Program-made: the position numbers and the translations under genes
Notes under the pieces: model-generated
Told to the model about the DNA's origin: nothing
Database searches by the model: none
What the model saw: only the letters and a program-made list of their open reading frames with translations
Source of the DNA: Silene latifolia
Taxonomy: Eukaryota > Streptophyta > Magnoliopsida > Caryophyllales > Caryophyllaceae
DNA: 64,000 nucleotides
Direction of reading: 5' to 3'
Assembly (NCBI RefSeq): GCF_048544455.1
Contig: NC_133538.1
Span: forward strand, 455,155,311-455,219,310
Part shown: positions 1 to 11,659 of the stretch, piece by piece
Numbering within the stretch: the first letter of the stretch is position 1
Layout: each line of letters opens with the position of its first letter

Positions 1-154
1 CCACCGTCAAACGACAGTAACATCAAACTCTAGTCAGCCAATCGTTACCGATTAATGTTGATCAGTTGACTTAATAATTAATCATCCCTTGTGTATTCTT
101 AATATGAGATTTAAATATGTGATCGCACTATTGTTGAGAATATATACTCCAAGA
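1..154 (-). repeat. 3' LTR of the Copia element (outermost part only)
   Basis: Matches 9028-9180 with only a few differences, mainly around 'gagaatata' versus 'gaggcaca'. Read on the minus strand, the LTR should begin TGTTGGAG as the other copy does; here it begins TCTTGGAG, a single-base change in the terminal TG. The rest of this LTR lies to the left of the window. Confidence 0.85.
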
Positions 155-165
155 ATCTCCCACTT
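155..165 (-). other. Copia polypurine tract
   Basis: On the minus strand this reads AAGTGGGAGAT directly before the 3' LTR, which is the usual plant Copia polypurine tract context. Confidence 0.75.
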
Positions 166-1574
166 GTCCGAGACAAGTGTGCGTCACCAATTCTCTTGTC
201 CTATTACATCTCCCACTTAATGCAAGGTGTCTTGTAGGTCGTACTTGCATGTGATCATATCTAGAGTGGTTTCCTCGATCTGGAGAGTAACTGTTTGACT
301 GGAATTACTTACCTTAGATACCTTTCGAGTGTGGCCACGCATTTTCAGTTCACTACTCCTCGAGTGGCCCTGAGATTTAGATAACCCTGACAAGGGGGTG
401 GATAATTCCTATCGCACTGTTCCCTTTGTTCAGCCACAGTTCATGATGACCCAAAATATGCCCATTTGCACTCCATATTCGGAAGTCGTAGAGCAAAAAT
501 CAAAGGCAATCAGAAACGGTGCCGACTTGGGCGAACAGTCTCTAGTCAAAGAATCGACTTAAAAAGAATACTATATTAGCTCTCGCCATGACCAGGCTAT
601 ATGAATTTCAAGAACTCTATAAGCGGTCACTACCCGACCGAGTGTCCCATACAGTTTGCCTATGTGATCGACTAGTCATCTCTCATGACCCTATGACACT
701 TGAACTTGCCATAAATCGACTCACACTCTAGTCACTAGGAGACGTCACCTTATATAAGTGACTAGGGGCCAATACTATGTTAATCCAGTTCACTTTAATG
801 GGGTTAAACGTTTTCTTTACAACCTATTTTGATATAACAAAGTAATAAAAGAGTTTAAATTAAAACTCAAACTATAAATGCTATTATCATATATGAATAA
901 TCAATATAATATTATTACTTCATATCGCATAATCCAAGGTGAATAAAATCTATGAAACTACATGGGGGTTTCATCAAACCTAGAACAAAAACTTTGTTGG
1001 AGAGTATACAATATAACCATCATTCCAACTTCATAAATTGTAATTTCCTTCTTTTGATGTATTTTCGAATATCATGAAATTTCTAAGCACTCATTTAGAT
1101 TTGATGCTAGGCTTGAGCTCTTTAACTTAAAAGATGCTCCCACTGTTATCATATAACTTGTGATAAGATCTATGGTGAAAGGATTTAATTTTAGTTCCTT
1201 TACAATCCATCTTATCCTTACCATAAAGTACTCAAACTCTATTTGTAGAATTCACAATGAGTGACTTTTCAAGGTTTTTCTAGCTATTTGCACTTCTGAC
1301 AATTGACAACAAGATCAGCCTAAGAAACTCGAGCTTTTGTAACCCTTCACACAAAACTCCATGTTTCTATCAATTATAAGTACGAATCCTTATTCCTTCT
1401 TAAGAACTCAAGGATGTATCCAACGGCTATCCATTGACCATCACATAGATTAACTTGTCTTGCTTAAAGCATTCAATTTATCAGTGCTTCCGCATATCTT
1501 AGCACATTAGGTCGATCTAATGGCGGAAACATTGGTAATCGATTTCATGCGTTCAACAATTTCAGATTCAGTGG
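166..1574 (-). other. Decayed 3' part of Copia pol and trailer
   Basis: There is no open frame. On the minus strand the lower part is where the end of RT and RNase H should lie. I could not align it by eye beyond the RT remnant above 1575, and see no other gene here. Confidence 0.4.
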
Positions 1575-1830
1575 GTAACTGTGACTGGTTCAAAGTATTT
1601 GAATAAAATCTCTCTTGGATTTATCCATGCTGAAATGACGAAGAATCTTATCAACATAAGACTCTTGACTTAATGCCAATATCCATTTAGGTCTATCTCT
1701 ATAGATACGGATATCAAATATGCGATGTGCCTCGGCTAAATCTTTCTTTTAGAAATGATTTCCCAACCACCCCTTTACGAAGGTAAGCATCAGTACATCA
1801 TTCCCAATGAGTAATATGTGAAGACAATTT
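1575..1830 (-). pseudogene. Copia reverse transcriptase remnant
   Basis: Reading the minus strand downward from about 1825 gives ILLIGNDV, then WLGNHF, a stop, KKDLAEAH, IRIYRDRPKW, LSQESYVDKILRHF and SMDKSKR. These are in the order and spacing of the Copia RT palm-to-thumb region, whose family pattern is LLIGND...KDLGEA...GI+IYRDR...LSQ..Y...L+RF. One in-frame TAA follows NHF and another stop follows within 15 codons of SMDKSKR. The catalytic YVDD just upstream is not recognisable; a local duplication begins at that point. It is non-functional. I am confident about the family and less so about the edges. Confidence 0.8.
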
Positions 1831-1832
1831 TT

Positions 1833-1997
1833 CTCCCACTAAACTCCATGTACAAACATGGTTCTTCGACAATTAGAGTGAAACCATTCTCTATTATCAC
1901 ATGATTTGAAAATAAGCTCCCACTAAACTTCATGTATAATTATGGTTCTTTGACTATTCAAATGCAACCATTCTCTATTATCACATGACCGGAAAAA
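1833..1997. repeat. 84-bp direct tandem duplication
   Basis: Two diverged copies start with CTCCCACTAAACT at 1833 and 1917. Both contain CCATTCTCTATTATCACATG near their ends. The duplication lies at the RT remnant where YVDD would be expected. Confidence 0.75.
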
Positions 1998-2609
1998 ATG
2001 GTTTTTACAATCACTTAGTGCTTGATTAAAACCACATATGGATCCCTTAAGCTTACTTAGCATGTTAGGACTCTCAAACTTAAACTTAAGATCAGTGTTC
2101 CATACACATCCTCTTCTAAATACCTATTTAGAAAAGCGGTTTAATATCACTTGCCATGTTTCATCAAAATGAAATGCGGCAATCACTAACATGATTTGAT
2201 TGGGTTAACATCACCATGTTCATCTATGCTATTCTATACTTGAAGACTTTCCTTCAAAGCGACCAATATCTTAAAGTAATTATTCTTAGCTTTGCGTATA
2301 GAATCTATCACGGATTATAAAACCAAGTCTTCTTTGCAACAATTTCGATGTGGATCACTAGCAACAACCACTCGATAGATCATAATTCTATTACTTTCTA
2401 AAAGCAACTCTATTTATAACACGTTTATGACTTTTAGAATATTTTCTCGTGTCATTATTCTATAAAATAAGTTTTTAGCGATTTTCTCCCACTATATGTT
2501 TTTAGAAACACACTTATTACTTTCCAAAAAGATAGCTTCATGAGCTACAAACAATTTTGTTCTTATAAATGCGAAGGAGCATTAGGCACATGTTATCCTT
2601 GAGTGATCT

Positions 2610-2672
2610 ATTAAGATATGTTACCATTTTAGAGACTAATGCCTTCCATATCTTGTATGGAGTTTCGTTTGT
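2610..2672 (-). pseudogene. Copia integrase C-terminal remnant
   Basis: The minus strand around 2669-2620 reads ETPYKIWKALVSKMVTYL, matching the TPYE.W.G..P.+.YL+ signature near the end of the Copia integrase core. It lies between gag and RT, as Copia order requires. No longer frame survives. The small plus-strand frame over the same bases is a shadow. Confidence 0.6.
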
Positions 2673-3301
2673 GATTTATATTACGCGTTTTCGCTTTAAA
2701 CAACTCATGCTAGCATTGGATTTCAAATGCTCAAAATATGAGTTCAATAACTCATTTTAACTCTGAATCGATCGATCTTATATTACATAATAAATGACAT
2801 GGTGCCATGAATCTTTTAAGTGGGAATCAAATTCATAACTTAGGTCTTTACCATATTGAACAAATCACCAACTTTCAATGTGATCGATTGAGTTGAGTCG
2901 ATTCATTTTATGTTATAGATATTAATAGAGAAAGAGGAAAGATGTCTTAGAACTTAAAATGCCATAAACCAAAATGACTTGGGTTGAAAGCCAAGTCATT
3001 CAAAACAAAATACAATATTTGTTCGGAGATGCAAAATAAAAGAAACTTCCACGTCTAACATGGAAACAAAATAAGTTCTCTAGATAATGTCATAACATAA
3101 CTACTATTATGAAGACTAATTCAAAATAAAACGTCAAGCCAAGTCCATAAGTCTCCATCTATGCGGCGGCTACTTTAGATTCCCTTGGAGATCCTCCTCA
3201 TGCTTGCTTAGCTTTTCCACTCTTCTCATGCCCTAAATTCAATAAGAAAGGTGAGAATCACAACTAGTATCTCAATATAAAGTTGAGTTGGAAAATTAAT
3301 A

Positions 3302-4226
3302 TCAATAACATAAAATTTTGGAAGAAATATTACCTACTAGAGTCACACGTCCATCTTTGATGTCTCCCAAGTATTTGGGGCAATTGTGCTTCCAATGGCC
3401 TATGCCATTACAATAATGGCACTTATCATCGGACGTGGGTCCCTTTTTGGGTTTGGGAGAACTATTCTCAATAGCTTTCCCCTTACCCTTGTAGGGAGTG
3501 GGCTTCTTACCCTTGTTAGCACTTTTCTTAAACTTTCCCTTACTCTTTGCATTGATGTTGAGCACATCCTTGCTAGTGCTTGCATTAAGCCCCATATCTC
3601 TTTCGGCTTGCATAAGCATTTTGTGCAACTCATGGAGATCAGTTTTCAAGTTTTGCATGTTATAGTACCCTAAGCTGAACATTGCCCTTGATTCGACATA
3701 AGGAATGAAGCACTCGGTCAATCATGAGTTGCTCGGGGATCTCTACCCCTTGCAACTTGAGGGTCTCAACATGCTCAATCATTTTGAGCACATGAGGGCT
3801 CACTTTTTGTCCTTCTTTGTTTTTGAGGTTAAAGAATTGGGAAGCCGCTTCATATTGAATAATCTTAGGAGCTTGTGAAAACATGGTCACAAGTCTAGTG
3901 TAGATTTCATAGGCGGTGCTCATCTTTATGGCGCTTCTATGAAGATCGGGTTCCATGGAGAAAATCAAGACATTCTTGACCGTGGCGGATTCTTTTGGGT
4001 AGGTCTCTTAGGCCTCCCTAGCCGCGGTTGATAACCTAGCATTAGGTGTAGTGGGAGGAGTTGCGGTAAGATATTGAAGCTTGTCATCACCTTCTGCGGC
4101 TAAGCGAAGTTGCTCATCCCAATCGTTGAAATTTAAACCATTATTTTCGAGTTTGAAACGGTCCATAAAGGATCGAAGCCATGAAACGGTAGTGAGAGGT
4201 GGTGTGGACGAGCTAGAAGTTGCCAT
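3302..4226 (-). pseudogene. Copia gag (UBN2/DUF4219 type) with CCHC zinc knuckle, broken
   Basis: Three minus-strand pieces read in order. The start ATG is at 4226 (MATSSSSTPPLTTVSWL), giving a 72-residue frame that includes FNDWDEQLR. A middle piece carries MSTAYEIYTRLVTMFS and LKNKEGQKVS. A 3' piece is lysine-rich and ends with the zinc knuckle CHYCNGIGHWKHNC (C-X2-C-X4-H-X4-C) near 3370-3411. A stop near 4010 and a frame change near 3700 separate the pieces. Gag builds the particle and binds RNA through the knuckle. The total, about 300 residues, is near the family's usual length. No pol frame is joined to it. Confidence 0.88.
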
Positions 4227-5346
4227 TGCGATAAATCAAATTGTCTTCAAATATGAGATGAAGGAAAAAAATTAACATTTATCATAAATAAGACTTGTAA
4301 ACATATTTGTCAAGTTTAGCATTTATATAATGACCTCCACCCAATTATATAAATGATTCCAAGACCCAAATTCATATTAACTCGGTTGTGAGCCTACGGG
4401 CCCTCTATATCCTTACTAATATAATTTGGTGGGTTAACTCATTTAACCGATTCTACACTTAGAACTGTCGGTCGATGAAATTACACTAAGTTCATCTTTA
4501 GCCCGGACCTATTGAGACAACGGTCCCTCTAATACTTCCGTTGAGATGAACCAAAATTTGAAATTTAATAACATTTTATTACTCCACTTACCCGATGTAA
4601 AAAGAAAGCACCCCGTTATAGTAAAATACCGTATTGTACCCCTTATGAAATTGGGATTCATGGGTTCCTACTATTTGGTAAGGCTAAATTTCAATCTTTT
4701 AAAATGTGAGAGGTCTTGTCAATTTATTATCTATCTCTTTTAAGTGAACTAAATTAGTGACCTATCGATAATTATAATTGACAAAGTCAATGACTCGATA
4801 TAAAAATGCATGAGATGTTATGGCGATTTGGCATGCATGAAAACATATAAAATAGAACAGGTAAAGAAAAGCAATTTCCCAGTATGGCCTATCCTAAAAT
4901 AGAAAAACTAATTATTTATTACAAACTCGTAAACCAATTCCTTTGGTCCCTTGAAATTCATGTGGCTCGCCTCCCAAGGATACACCGTCTTGATTGGAAC
5001 ACCTTTCCGAATGGCACCGTCTTTAGGAAACGCCGGGAAAACAAAATAATAATAAAATACATAGATATTCCTATTATATATTTGTAATAAAATAAATCTA
5101 TTAAATTACAAAACGGTGATGCGAGAACACATTAAAATTACAACCAAATCGATATTCCCTTATATTACGGGTAATACCGATTAAAAACTAAGGCCATACT
5201 AAGCCAAATTACATCATTCAAAAATTACATAAATTTAAATGACATTCATCCCTAAAAAAATGCAACAAAATATATGTATTCAAACATGCAAAATGAATGT
5301 GCCAAATCGCCTTACTAGATTATATCGTATATAGCTCGGTTTTTAT
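4227..5346 (-). other. Copia 5' leader, inner part
   Basis: AT-rich, with no gene seen on either strand. It lies between gag and the LINE insertion. With 7063-7903 it makes a leader of about 1.96 kb once the LINE is removed, which is long for Copia. Confidence 0.55.
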
Positions 5347-7062
5347 GGAAATACGTGATTTTTTTTTTTTACGGGGAAATGCAAGTGTTATATTAATGCC
5401 CAACCAACCAATTTTTAGCTAGAGATATGCGTCTCTAGCTCATTACATGCCTCGTTCCAGTCGAGTTATCCAAGACTAAACTCTCCTATCACCGCTTCCT
5501 ATTCTACTTTTTTTCAATTGCATAATAAGAAGCCCCTTTACCTGTTTATAACAACAGCAGGGAGGGTACCTACATGATCAATTCTATCATCTATTCCTAA
5601 CATACCAGATGCCATACATGACACTTGCCAACCCAGCAGCAATAATATGCTTAAGAAACAGAGAACGAGTCATGTAACCTATCCAACAGGAGATAACATC
5701 CTGATCAGGGACGGAACAAGTTAACCATGATGCCAAAAGTCGCTTGCACTGCTAACTGAATGGGCACAATAAGAGCAGATGATCAATAGACTCCTCTGCA
5801 TCACCACACAAGAAGCAACAGTTCTCCTGAACGATGCTCATCTTCAACAACCTGTCTTGTGTTAACAGTCTATTCTGAGCAACTAACTAAATAAAGAAAG
5901 AATGCTTAGGGAGCATTATTCTATTCTGAGTCCATGGGTACCAATGAATATCAGCAACCTCCTCTTCCAGCCAAGAGTAGCCCACCTGAGCAGAATACTC
6001 ATGATCAAGTCCCCTCCAAGCATCATCAAAAATCAATTGCTTAAATCTACTTTTCATCTCACAAATACGTTTCCAAGCCCAGCTAGAGCATATAGAAGGC
6101 TCATAATCCTTCCATACTCTAATATTTAATATAAAATGGCATGTACCCACCGTACCCAAAGATGGTCTGCCTTCTTTTCCACCCACTAGACATACTTAGC
6201 AATGAGAGCTAAGTTCCAGTTGTGCAGGTTTTTGAAGCCAAGACCTCCTTTCCTCTTTGGCTTACAAATCTGTTTCAAGGACGCCAGATAATGTCGTTCC
6301 TTATTCTCATTCCCATACCAAAGAAAAGCCCTGCAAACTGACTCAATTTTCTTCATTACAGTTTTTGGTAGAATGAAAATCCTGGCCCAATAGCTATGCA
6401 ATGTGCTGAGAACAGAGGAAATAAGAACTAATCTCCCTGCATAGGAGAGTTTCCTAGCCCCTAACCTTTGAATCCTCTCAGTAACCCACCAAGCATTGAC
6501 AACCCAGAATCCCGAGTCTCTTGGGCAAAATTTGCACCCCCAGATATTTGAAAGGAATATTTGCCTTCCTCGTACCTGAAGCTGTCTCAATGGCCTGTAC
6601 AATACTATCACTGACTCCATTGCAATAAAAAAAGTGCTAAAGGCTCACAGTAGGAGGGTAATAGACGGCAGGTCCCCCTACTAAACATCAGCAGATCATC
6701 TGCAAAGCACAGATGAGTCATATTAAGTCTAGCACAGAGGGGATGATATTTGAAGCCATGAAACTTGTGAATAACACCAAGTAACCTGCACAAATACTCC
6801 AAGCAGATTGTAAACAGTAAAGGGGACAAAGGGTCCCCTTGCCTTAACCCTCTCCTTCCTTTAAGAAAGCCAAAGACTTCACCATTCAGAGACAAGGAGT
6901 AAGAAGGAGATAATACACATTGCATAATAATTTTGATGGTGCTAGCAGGGAAATGAAGGTACGGGAGCATTTCATGCAGATAACTCCATTCAATTGAGTC
7001 ATACGCTTTTTGAAGATCACTAATTAACTTCATTTGATGGTGCTAGCAGGGAAATACGTGAT
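5347..7062 (-). mobile_element. 5'-truncated L1-type LINE with 13-bp target site duplication
   Basis: GGAAATACGTGAT occurs at 5347-5359 and again at 7050-7062, flanking the insert. Next to the left copy is a T run (to 5370), which is the poly(A) tail of a minus-strand LINE. The coding part is ORF2 from the RT finger/palm to the zf-RVT-type C-terminus. The insertion sits in the Copia leader. The 5' junction (7033-7049) carries an extra copy of a segment found at 6933-6955 (see findings). Confidence 0.9.
5887..7033 (-). pseudogene. LINE ORF2 fragment: reverse transcriptase plus zf-RVT C-terminus
   Basis: The RT part (7033-6608) starts inside the domain at SDLQKAYDSIEWSYL, with LRQGDPLSPLLF and the catalytic FADDLL; these are the L1-clade plant motifs (D in KAYD, ADD). 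The frame then changes; 6620-6186 carries the thumb/connection region (GRLVLISSVLSTLHSYW, KGGLGFKNLHNWN). A further piece, 6186-5887, ends WTQNRIMLPKHSFF, the start of the zf-RVT domain. The endonuclease and the N-terminal half of RT are absent because of 5' truncation. Frame changes near 6615 and 6186 make it non-functional. Confidence 0.88.
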
Positions 7063-7903
7063 ATTTAACTTATTAAAAATCACTAATTAATTCTTAAATC
7101 AAATTTAAGGCCAAGTTAATTATCCTAACTGTTTTAGGACTCAAAAATTAGTCTTCACTAAAAATTTGCCAATAATCCAACTTGGTTATACATTATAGCT
7201 CATATTTAACCCTTTTACCATAACTTTTATGAAATAAATACAAATTTAATTACAATAATCTAAAAATTTGAAATTCAAATTTTGAACATTCTGGAATATT
7301 ACCATGACCTTTATAATGTCAAAAATATGGGTTAAAAATTTCGAATTAATTTAGATAAAAATATATTTGCGATTTATCAGTTTTATCAAATAAAATGGCT
7401 AAAGCATACGAAAATTAATCTAATCAATTTTCCAACTTTACATCTGATATGTAGAATATAAATTCAACCTAAAATAATTTTCTCATGCCATAGAAATTAA
7501 TTTAGCTACTTTTGCTTATATAATCTCGATTTAATCCAATTTTAACAATTAAAATCATAAATCATGCAAAATTAATCAAATTAATCTCAAATTTTACATA
7601 CAATAATTAAAATATGCATGTGAGATTATATTAAAATTTCAAGGTCAGATTCGAAGTAACTATCTTTAGTAAATAAACCACCATTTTACTCATTAAAATG
7701 TTATTATTATACTAAAAATCATAAATATAAGCAATAAACTTCCATCAACCATCTAAAATGCCCTAAAATATTTTAGGACCAGAATATAAACATGCATCAA
7801 AATTTTCGTGTATCTCTCATACTTACACAAATTTTCCGGTTTTTATTTTAGTTATCTTAATAACTCGTAAAAACCCATAAAACGATTTGCATGCAACAAC
7901 CAA
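7063..7903 (-). other. Copia 5' leader, outer part
   Basis: AT-rich sequence between the LINE and the primer binding site. I see no gene in it. Confidence 0.55.
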
Positions 7904-7917
7904 GGCTCAGGATACCA
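7904..7917 (-). other. Primer binding site, initiator-Met tRNA type
   Basis: The minus strand reads TGGTATCCTGAGCC two bases inside the 5' LTR. The usual plant sequence is TGGTATCAGAGCC, so the site is slightly altered. Confidence 0.85.
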
Positions 7918-7919
7918 CT

Positions 7920-9180
7920 TGTTAGGTTCTTTAACCCACTTATTATACCCTTCTAATATAGATCTAAGTTACTAGTTAATTTAGATGATAAGAATCTAGT
8001 TGCATGCAAACAAAAACAAGAATAAAGAGAGAATATAATGTTTTCCTTACATTGGAATAGATGGAAATATGGGCACAAGGTAGGACACCTTCCTAACCTT
8101 GTTCTTGAGCTTAAAAAGATGGATGATCCTCCATGTTTCAAATTAGAAACTCTCTTTTTGATTGTACCCAAGACATCCTCATAACACTAATAATATTATT
8201 AACTAGATAATATTAGTAGTAACCTTGAATTTATTCTAATAATATTATTATTACTAAACTAGTAATGTTTTGTGATATATTAGGATTTTCTAGAACAAAT
8301 TTAAGCATAAAACTATTTTTATGTAAGAAGGTCTTTTTGAGAAATAAGCATAAAAAGATAAGAATAAATGAAAAATGAGATCACATGCTCATAAGGGGAG
8401 GGGGAGACCGGTTTTTCGACCCTTGGTTAGGGTGAGTGGTTTGCTTTTTTTCTTACCCAAAAAACTAAGGTAGGTTTTTAGGTCATAGGTCTTATGATTA
8501 TGTTTTTACAATTAAAAACAATCAACCACCAAAAACCCCTACCAAAACCGGTTTCCTACACTAAAATGGACCTCCATTTTATCTTTGTAATTTGTCATTT
8601 CTAATATATTGTGACATGTGACATGTAACATGTCATTAGACATATTAATTCATATTTAAAAAATTAAATATCATTATATATTAAATAAAATCACACATAA
8701 CAAATCAAATAGTAATTCATAATTACATGGATGTAAAATGGGTCATTTTAGATTTAGTTAATATAATCTACATCAATTTGTAATTATAACTAACTAATAA
8801 TTCTTTTTTCTATTGTTTCATAAACATTAATCAATTTTAGAAATATAACATTTTAATTACTAAATTGAATCTTATTTAATCATATTACAATAAGATATAA
8901 AAATTCTCACTCATAAATGAAATTTTTCAATTTAAGGAATGAATTAATCTATATCAATATACAATTAATTAACTTTTCAGTTAAGGAAATTGTCCTATAG
9001 GTGTGATCTTAAGGGATCAACTGAACACCACCGTCAAACGACAGTAACGTCAAACTCTAGTCAGCCAATCGTTACCGATTAATGTTGATCAGTTGACTTA
9101 ATAATTAATCATCCCTTGTGTATTCTTAATATTAGATTTAAATATGTGATCGCACTATTGTTGAGGCACATACTCCAACA
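7920..9180 (-). repeat. 5' LTR of the Copia element (1261 bp)
   Basis: On the minus strand it begins TGTTGGAGTATG at 9180 and ends CCTAACA at 7920. Its first 153 bases match 1-154. It is AT-rich and holds no gene. The small frame at 7953-8171 lies inside the LTR and is not supported. Confidence 0.88.
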
Positions 9181-11087
9181 GCCTAAACCAACCCTAAACC
9201 CTTTCTCTTATTATCGGAACAGGAACCGTAAACTGAGCCCTAAAAGGGGAAGGTTGAACCCTTTTAGAGCGGGCCGGGTATCTTAAAGCATGACGGGAAA
9301 GGGTTTAGGGTTGCATTAGGTGGCCCGCTCCAACGGAGCTACCTAATCCAACCCTAAACCCTTTCCCTTTTTATCAGAAAGTGGTCATTCGGAAGAACCG
9401 TACCTACTATATATTAAAAATAAAACTACGACTCTATTGAAACGTACCTATTAGGTAACGGGTTAATGAGGGGGCCAGGAATCCTAAAGCGGGCCGATAA
9501 AGGGTTTAGCGTTGGATTAGGTTGTTCACTCCGGCGGAGCCACCTAATCCAAACCTAAACCCTTTCCCTTATTATCATAAAGGGGTCATTCGGAAGAAAC
9601 GTACCTACTTTACATTAAAAATGAACCTATGACTCTTTTGAAACGTACCTACTAGGTAAAGGGATTAAACGAGGGGGCCGGGTAACCTAAAGCGGGATGG
9701 GAAAGAGTTTATGGTTGGATGAGGCGGCTCCGCGGTCCAACCCAAAACCCTTTCCCTTATTATCGTAACGGGAACCGTAAATTGAGCCCTAAAAGGGGAA
9801 GGGTGAAGCCCATTCCAAGGGGCCGGATATCCTAAAGCGGGACGGGAAAGGGTTTAGGGTTGGACTAGGTGGCCGCCACCGCGGCCGCCTAATCCAACCC
9901 TAAACCCTTTCCCTTATTATCAGAAAGGGGTCATTCGGAAGAAACGTACCTACTATACATTAAAAATGAACCTAGGACTCTTTTAAAACGTACCTTGTAG
10001 GTAAAGGGATTAAACGAGGGGGTCAGGTATCCTAAAGCGGGACGGGAAAGGGATTAAGGTTGGATTGGGCTGCCCGCTGCCGCGGAGCCGCCTAATCAAA
10101 CCCTAAATCCTTTCCCTTATTATCAGAAAGTGGTCATTCGGAAGAACCGTACCTACTATATATTAAAAATAAAACTACGACTCTATTGAAACGTACCTAT
10201 TAGGAAACGGGTTAATGAGGGGGCCAGGAATCCTAAAGCGGGCCGATAAAGGGTTTAGTGTTGGATTAGGTGGCTCACTCCGACGGAGCCACCTAATCCA
10301 AACCTAAACCCTTTCCCTTATTATCATAAAGGGGTCATTCGGAAGAAACGTACCTACTTTACATTAAAAATGAACCTATGACTCTTTTGAAACGTACCTA
10401 CTAGGTAAAAGGATTAAACGAGGGGGTCGGGTAACCTAAAGCGGGATGGGAAAGAGTGTATGGTTGGATGAGGCGGCTCGCTATCGCGGAGCCGCCTAAT
10501 CCAACCCTAAACCCTTTCCCTTATTATCGTAACGGGAACCGTAAATTGAGCCCTAAAAGGGGAAGGGTGAAGCCCATTCCGAGGGGCCGGATATCCTAAA
10601 GCGGGACGGGAAAGGGTTTAGGGTTGGACTAGGTGGCCAGCTACCGCGAAGCCGCCTAATCCAACCCTAAAGCCTTTCCCTTATTATCAGAAAGGGGTCA
10701 TTCGGAAGAAACGTACCTACTATACATTAAAAATGAACCTAGGACTCTTTTAAAACGTACCTTGTAGGTAAAGGGATTAAACGAGGGGGCCAGGTATCCT
10801 AAAGCGGGACGGGAAAGGGATTAAGGTTGGATTGGGCTGCCCGCTACCGCGGAGCCGCCTAATCAAACCCTAAATCCTTTCCCTTATTATCGGAACGAGA
10901 ACCGTAAACTGAGCCCTAAAAGGGGAAGGGTGAACCCCTTTCCGACTACCGCGAAACGTACCTATTATATATTTAAAATGAACCTAGGGCTCTTTTAAAA
11001 CATACCTAGTAGCTTAAAACGTATCTAGTGAATAAAGCCCTCCTTAAAGTACGACAGGAAAGGGTTTAGGGTTTTGTTTAGGTAGCG
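9181..11087. repeat. Higher-order tandem repeat with palindromic, telomere-motif subunits
   Basis: Related subunits of about 160-205 bp repeat about nine times. A block of four subunits recurs after 749 bp (GGTCATTCGGAAGAA at 9383 and 10132, and at 9586 and 10335) or 767 bp (9929 and 10696). Each subunit has an imperfect palindrome. One arm reads GGGAAAGGGTTTAGGGTTGG and the other is its complement, around a GC-rich centre such as GCTACCGCGGAGC. One subunit class carries CGGAAGAAACGTACCTAC; the other carries GGGAACCGTAAATTGAGCCC. It carries no coding frame. Its right edge fades near 11087. Confidence 0.85.
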
Positions 11088-11659
11088 TGGCGCGCTACAC
11101 GTAAAATAAAATTTCGTCTATGTTCTCTTTCGAATAAGGTTGAAGTTCATGAAGAAAGAAAAAAATGAGACCGCAACCAATCAAGGAATTCCGTTAGAAT
11201 ATCATCAACATAACTTTAACAAGTTTTTACAAAGCGTACAGGCCAAAAGCGGCATTCTCACTGGGCATAAAAAGGAATCAGAATACTAGTTTGGGAATGA
11301 AGTCATATATCACACATCCAAAAGGCCAGAACCAAGTCATATTTCAAAATTGGCCACTTAACGTTCCGTGTTAAATACAAAAACGTCCACATCAAACATA
11401 TGAACCAGTCATAAACGAGGAAAACTTAGGAACATTAAAGACATCAAACATTAAAGATACTATAACAAGGCTTTGACAAATTTCTTCCGTCCACCTCATG
11501 TGAAGACATGAATTTGTTTTTTTAACATTTATTAAACGCAACCTTGAAATTCAACCTCACGTGAAGACCTGCATAAAAAGCAAATCCTAAGAAAGTGTCT
11601 TAATGGGTGCCATAGTGTTATCAGGCTAGGTCAATTAAAAAAAGAACTATTAAATATAC
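11088..11659. other. Unassigned sequence between the tandem repeat and the Ulp1 pseudogene
   Basis: I see no gene. It may be the 3' flank or last exons of the pseudogene to its right. Confidence 0.4.

Larger units (their letters stand above)
1..9180 (-). mobile_element. Decayed Ty1/Copia LTR retrotransposon, minus strand, left end cut by window edge
   Basis: Bases 1-154 repeat the outer end of the LTR at 7920-9180 nearly base for base. Together with a Met-type primer binding site at 7904-7917 and a polypurine tract at 155-165, this defines a minus-strand element. From 5' to 3' it holds a long leader (interrupted by a LINE), a broken gag, an integrase remnant and a reverse transcriptase remnant. 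This gag-INT-RT order is diagnostic of Copia. No long pol frame survives. The right LTR abuts a tandem repeat, so the element inserted into that array; the matching left flank lies outside the window. Confidence 0.88.

Noticed and set aside
4546..5087. Two small plus-strand frames within the Copia leader
   Set aside because: No domain, no promoter context, chance frames in AT-rich DNA.
9181..11087. True telomere or telomeric array
   Set aside because: The TTTAGGG heptamer appears once per palindrome arm and is not in tandem, so this is a satellite with telomere-like words.
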